A DNA stretch of 9,780 nt, taken from positions 1 through 9,780 of the forward strand of contig CAZSMU010000140.1 of assembly GCA_964607915.1 (NCBI GenBank). The letters are read 5' to 3'. This stretch comes from JADJPL01 sp964607915 (lineage in GTDB: Bacteria > Bacteroidota > Bacteroidia > Chitinophagales > Saprospiraceae). Below, in pieces: positions 6,816 through 9,780 of the stretch (position 1 is the first letter of the stretch; each line of letters begins with the position of its first letter). The position numbers were made by a program, and so were the translations under genes. Under the pieces are notes generated by a model. The model searched no databases and had not been told where the DNA came from. It saw only the letters and a program-made list of their open reading frames with translations.

Positions 6816-7826
6816 CTATTCCAGGCGTTCGAGTCCTGCCCTGGGTTTTTCGTAATCGGGGGAGAGTTTGAGGGCCTGCTGGTAGTCGGCACGGGCCTGA
6901 TTGGCGTTACCCTGCATCTCCGAGGCCAGGCCGCGGTAGAAGTAGGCGCGCACATGGACGGGATCCATGCGGATGGCGAGATCAAAAGCCCGCCAGGCCT
7001 GGGGGATGGAGTCGAGGTCGAGGCAGAGCAGCCCGGCGTTGTAGTGGGCCTCGGCATTTTGGGGGTCGAGGCTGCCCATTTTCCGGAACAAAGCCAACGC
7101 TTCGCTGAGTTTGCCCTGTTCCTGCAGGTAGTAAGCTTTGGCATGCAGGGCAGTAGCGGAGTTAGGGGCTACCCGCAGGGCGCTGTCGAAGTAGCGGGCT
7201 GCTATTTTGTTCCCCAGGGCTGCCTGCAACTGCCCCAGGTTAATCCAGGCATCGAGGAGTTCGGGATCGTTTTCTACGGCGGTCTGGAAGGAATTGATCG
7301 CCCGGGCGGTATCGCCGGATTCCTTGAAGTTCATGCCCATCATGAAATAGCCCTCGGCATTCTGGGGGTCGAGCTGCAGTACGCGATCTATCGTTTTGAG
7401 CGAGGCCTCATACTGCTTCAGGATGAGCTGGAACTCGCAGAGTTTGAGCAGGGAAGGGATGCGGTCCGGATAAAAGGCGATGGTCTTCTCCATGGTTTTG
7501 ATGGCTTCGCGGGAGCGGAAATAGTCCAGATAGACATCGGCGAGGAGATGGAGGGACTCTACATGGGCAGAGTCCAGGCGCAGCGCTTGCTGAAGATCGC
7601 TGATGGCTTCGTCGTAGCTTTCCAGTTCGTAGTACCGCGATGCACGCTCGTAGTATAGGGAAAGCTCTTCGGGGTTCTCAGCGATAGCCCCGGAGAGTTG
7701 GTCGAGGAGTGGGTCTCCGCTGACAACCACTTCGGACGCTGCCGGGTTCTCTTTATGGGGTTTGCAAGCAGCCAGGGACAGGCCGAGCAAGGTAAGGACC
7801 AGGGCAAAAAAAAGGCAGGCGCGCAT
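6816..7826 (-). CDS. tetratricopeptide-repeat lipoprotein
   Basis: The protein is a predicted lipoprotein with an eight-repeat TPR scaffold, a protein-protein interaction platform at an envelope membrane. From ATG 7826 (336 residues) the signal reads MRACLFFALVLTLLGLSLAAC with Cys21 in an L-A-A-C lipobox. A frame-extending TTG at 7847 is part of the promoter and is not a credible start. Residues 53-324 divide into eight consecutive 34-residue TPR units with the usual Asp-Pro-like ends (for example LDP at 152-154, NDP at 186-188, LDP at 253-255, MDP at 287-289), so almost the whole mature protein is TPR. There is no enzymatic domain. The gene is divergent from the T9SS-secreted propeller gene and may share regulation with it; a functional link is inference. 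Specific partner unknown. Confidence 0.9.
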   Translation of the reverse strand: MRACLFFALVLTLLGLSLAACKPHKENPAASEVVVSGDPLLDQLSGAIAENPEELSLYYERASRYYELESYDEAISDLQQALRLDSAHVESLHLLADVYLDYFRSREAIKTMEKTIAFYPDRIPSLLKLCEFQLILKQYEASLKTIDRVLQLDPQNAEGYFMMGMNFKESGDTARAINSFQTAVENDPELLDAWINLGQLQAALGNKIAARYFDSALRVAPNSATALHAKAYYLQEQGKLSEALALFRKMGSLDPQNAEAHYNAGLLCLDLDSIPQAWRAFDLAIRMDPVHVRAYFYRGLASEMQGNANQARADYQQALKLSPDYEKPRAGLERLE

Positions 7827-7844
7827 AGGTTTCCGATTTTCGCT

Positions 7845-7852
7845 CAAAAATA
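7845..7852 (-). promoter_or_regulatory. -7 promoter box of the TPR lipoprotein gene
   Basis: On the minus strand TATTTTTG is an exact match to the Bacteroidota consensus TAnnTTTG, ending 18 nt before the ATG at 7826 and giving a predicted leader of about 10-15 nt. Candidate TTG elements lie 14 and 23 bp upstream; the second is just at the edge of the expected spacing, so the -33 element is uncertain. The box includes the TTG codon at 7847, which explains why that codon should not be taken as the gene start. Confidence 0.5.
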
Positions 7853-7913
7853 GAGCAGAATGAAGGCAATTTCAGCAATATCTGCGGCTTTCGTGTGGAG
7901 GAAGGCGCATTTG

Positions 7914-9542
7914 ATGCAAATATACAGCGGCTATAACGCCTGGGCATCGGGCGTATTATGTATGCTGGCAGGGGTGTATATGCCGCTGTATGGGCAGAGT
8001 TGGCAATCGCTGCAAACCTGGGGCGGTATCGGCGATGAATCGGTAGAAGCTATTGTACGGAGCGGTGACGGTGCCTACTGGGTCGGCGGCGGGTTCCAGG
8101 GTAGATTGCAGGTTGGCCGCAGCACATGGGATGCCCAGGGCCAGGAAGACATCTACATAGCCTCTCACCGGCCGGGCAGAATTCCGAAAGGGGTGTTGCA
8201 TCTCGGGGGGGCCGGGGAGGATGTACTATCGGCATTGGTGGCGACGCCCTCCGGTGGTTTTGTGTGCGGGGGTGAGTTTTGGGAGCAACTGGTTATTCCT
8301 GGCGGAGATACCCTGTGGGCGGAGCGCAATCCCAAGGCCCTGTTTTTGGGGAGTTTTGATGCCGACGGGGGGCTTTTATGGGCAAAAAAAATAGAAGGCG
8401 GCGGTCTGAAAGCCCTAAAAAGCATGGCGCTTGCCGAAGACGGCCTCTACTTGTCGGGCTTTTTCAGCGATACCTTAGCAGTGGATTCGCTGTTGCTGGC
8501 GAGCGGGGGCAGCAGCGATGCGTTTTTGATCAAACTGGACGTTTGGGGCCGGGTGCTCTGGGGCAGACGCCTGGGGGCTGCCGGCGATGTACGGGCTACA
8601 GCGCTCGCGGTCGGGCCGCTCGGACCGGTGTTGGCGGGCAATTACAACCAGCGCGTGGCCATCGGCGATACGGTTTTCACGGCCAATACCCGCGACTGGG
8701 ACGTCTTTATAGCTGCATTTACACCTGGGGGTGGATTGAGATGGGGGCGCAAAGCCGGAGGCGTGTACGACGACGAAGCGTTTGACCTGGGGATAGGGCC
8801 GGATGGAGGCATTTATGTATGCGGTCAGGTAGTAGGCGTGATGCGCCTGGGGCCGAATTTGGAAATCCAGAGCCAGGATGGCAACGCCGACGGTTTTGTG
8901 GTCAAGTACCGTATAGACGGCACTCCGGAATGGGCGAAGACCATTGCCGGGGAGGGCGTGCAGAGCGCGTACCGCCTGCGCAGTGCTGCCGGGGGGCTCG
9001 CTGTGCTGGGATATTATCGGGGAAACCTTACCTGGGCAGGACAGCAAATCGCCTCCAGAACTGTTTTTAACGGGTTTCTCGCACTGATGGATGAGCAGGG
9101 AAACGAGCGTACCCTCATTCCCCTGCCCGGCGATACCCCGGTATTTCCAGGGGCTTTGGAAACCGACGGCCAGGGCGGTTGGGTCATTGGTGGCTCCTAC
9201 GGAGGCCCGCTGCACTGGGACGGGCTGCGTGCCGCAGCGCCCGTCGGTGGTTTTGATGCCTTCGCAGCCGTATGGGGTACGACTATAAACACCGCGTTGG
9301 AGCCAGCCTGGGCAGCAGGCCTGCGGGTTTATCCCAACCCCGCCCGGGAAAAGATATGGGTTGACGTGCCCGGCATACCCTACTTGACGTTGCGTTTGTA
9401 CGATACCCACGGGCGGGAGCTGTGCGCGACATCAGGGTCGCACACGCTCGATATTCCCCCCCTACCCTCCGGGGTATATGTACTGGAAATCGGCACCGGG
9501 CTGGAAAAAGTATGGCGGCAGGTGGTGGTGACGGGGTGGTGA
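7914..9542 (+). CDS. T9SS-secreted protein with seven propeller-like repeats and type A sorting domain
   Basis: This is a surface or extracellular protein exported by the type IX system. From ATG 7914 (542 residues) an N-terminal signal peptide ends at LYGQ (about residue 28). An upstream ATG at 7860 only adds 18 residues ahead of the signal. Residues 30-455 form seven units of about 61 residues, each opening with a Trp/Lys/Arg...Gly-Gly...Gly-Asp motif and continuing with a G-x-Y/F-V-x-G-x-F strand and a D-x-F strand (unit openings near 35, 97, 160, 219, 280, 343, 403). This resembles SBBP-type beta-propellers. Residues 470-542 are a type A C-terminal domain: LRVYPNPAREKIWVDV (470-485), LYDTHGREL and LPSGVYVLEI, ending KVWRQVVVTGW. 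This domain is cleaved on secretion, usually with attachment to A-LPS. No catalytic motif is visible and the ligand is unknown. Confidence 0.9.
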   Translation: MQIYSGYNAWASGVLCMLAGVYMPLYGQSWQSLQTWGGIGDESVEAIVRSGDGAYWVGGGFQGRLQVGRSTWDAQGQEDIYIASHRPGRIPKGVLHLGGAGEDVLSALVATPSGGFVCGGEFWEQLVIPGGDTLWAERNPKALFLGSFDADGGLLWAKKIEGGGLKALKSMALAEDGLYLSGFFSDTLAVDSLLLASGGSSDAFLIKLDVWGRVLWGRRLGAAGDVRATALAVGPLGPVLAGNYNQRVAIGDTVFTANTRDWDVFIAAFTPGGGLRWGRKAGGVYDDEAFDLGIGPDGGIYVCGQVVGVMRLGPNLEIQSQDGNADGFVVKYRIDGTPEWAKTIAGEGVQSAYRLRSAAGGLAVLGYYRGNLTWAGQQIASRTVFNGFLALMDEQGNERTLIPLPGDTPVFPGALETDGQGGWVIGGSYGGPLHWDGLRAAAPVGGFDAFAAVWGTTINTALEPAWAAGLRVYPNPAREKIWVDVPGIPYLTLRLYDTHGRELCATSGSHTLDIPPLPSGVYVLEIGTGLEKVWRQVVVTGW

Positions 9543-9551
9543 ACGGAAGAG

Positions 9552-9593
9552 GGCCTTTTTGACCCCTCGATGATTCCCCTCGCAACAGGTCTA
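9552..9593. repeat. direct repeat, copy 2 (about 40 bp, intergenic)
   Basis: This copy has GGCCTTTTT, CCTCGATGA, TT, CCCCTC, then GCAACAGGTCTA, matching copy 1 at 6715-6753 in the same orientation. It fills nearly all of the 52-bp gap between the stop of the T9SS gene (9542) and the stop of the minus-strand partial gene (9595-9597). Together with copy 1 it brackets the TPR/T9SS gene pair. Confidence 0.6.
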
Positions 9594-9594
9594 T

Positions 9595-9780
9595 TCAAAA
9601 CACCATGACTTCCCGGACGATGGAATCCATTACTTTCAATTCTTCCGATAGGTTTCTCCGGATGGCCGTGCGGAGCTTGCCTAATTGCATAACCCCTAGA
9701 GGAGAAGCAGGTGGGTTTTCCATTAGGTATTGTACCGTTTTTTCATGGCAAAGACGACCCAGTTCGGCCAGTTGGCTATG
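9595..9780 (-). CDS. C-terminal end of an unrecognised protein (3' partial)
   Basis: On the minus strand a frame is open from the window edge through 61 codons to a TGA at 9597-9595. It reads HSQLAELGRLCHEKTVQYLM, continues through ENPPASPLGVMQLGKLRTAI and ends near MDSIVREVMVF. The sequence is charged, mainly helical in character and free of signal or membrane segments in the visible part, so a cytoplasmic protein is likely. Its normal amino-acid composition and lack of stops support coding. I do not recognise the family; it does not look like a transposase or integrase end that I know. The gene converges on the T9SS gene, with the direct repeat in the 52-bp gap. Confidence 0.55.
   Translation of the reverse strand, partial: HSQLAELGRLCHEKTVQYLMENPPASPLGVMQLGKLRTAIRRNLSEELKVMDSIVREVMVF

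Noticed and set aside
6732..7658. Long open frame of 308 codons on the plus strand opposite the TPR gene
   Set aside because: It is a shadow of the TPR gene: the opposite strand reads as eight regular TPR units with a lipoprotein signal, while this frame is rich in Gly/Val/Glu with no recognisable domain.
8475..9410. Minus-strand frame of 311 codons opposite the T9SS gene
   Set aside because: The composition is arbitrary and no motif is seen, whereas the plus strand encodes the repeat units and sorting domain over the same bases.
1..9780. CRISPR array, tRNA or rRNA genes
   Set aside because: No regularly spaced identical repeats, tRNA cloverleaf-like segment or rRNA-like stretch was noticed on either strand.

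Overview
The window looks like chromosomal DNA of a GC-rich member of the Bacteroidota, probably close to Saprospiraceae/Lewinella-type bacteria. The evidence is a secreted protein with a type IX secretion (type A) C-terminal sorting domain, two promoter boxes that fit the Bacteroidota consensus TAnnTTTG, starts without clear Shine-Dalgarno sequences, and an ECF sigma cassette of a kind common in this phylum. The assignment below phylum is inference. There are nine complete protein genes, a partial gene at the right edge and a possible gene start at the left edge. No RNA genes, CRISPR arrays or recognisable insertion sequences were seen.

Layout. Positions 1-281 are intergenic, with a possible minus-strand gene starting at the left edge. 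Positions 282-4474 (+) form a four-gene operon for a tripartite ABC exporter: MacB/LolD/DevA-type ATPase, lipoprotein membrane-fusion protein, FtsX/MacB/DevC-type permease and TolC-like outer-membrane channel. Together these would span the envelope and export an unknown substrate. Facing it and ending only 11 bp away is a minus-strand operon (6675 down to 4486): ECF sigma factor, a single-pass membrane protein that is probably its anti-sigma factor, and a secreted DUF4097-like protein built as a 17-residue-period beta-solenoid. The likely circuit is that the membrane protein holds the sigma factor and the exported solenoid senses or repairs envelope state; this is inferred from order and domains.

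Positions 6816-7826 (-) encode an eight-TPR lipoprotein. It is divergent from 7914-9542 (+), a T9SS-secreted protein with seven propeller-like units of about 61 residues. The two share an 87-bp intergenic region with a clean promoter box for the TPR gene. At 9595-9780 (-) lies the C-terminal end of an unrecognised gene.

The most unexpected signal is a pair of direct, imperfect repeats of about 40 bp (6715-6753 and 9552-9593) that bracket exactly the TPR/T9SS gene pair. I found no convincing new multi-gene system. The exporter, the sigma cassette and the two surface proteins belong to known architectures, although their substrates and ligands cannot be read from sequence.
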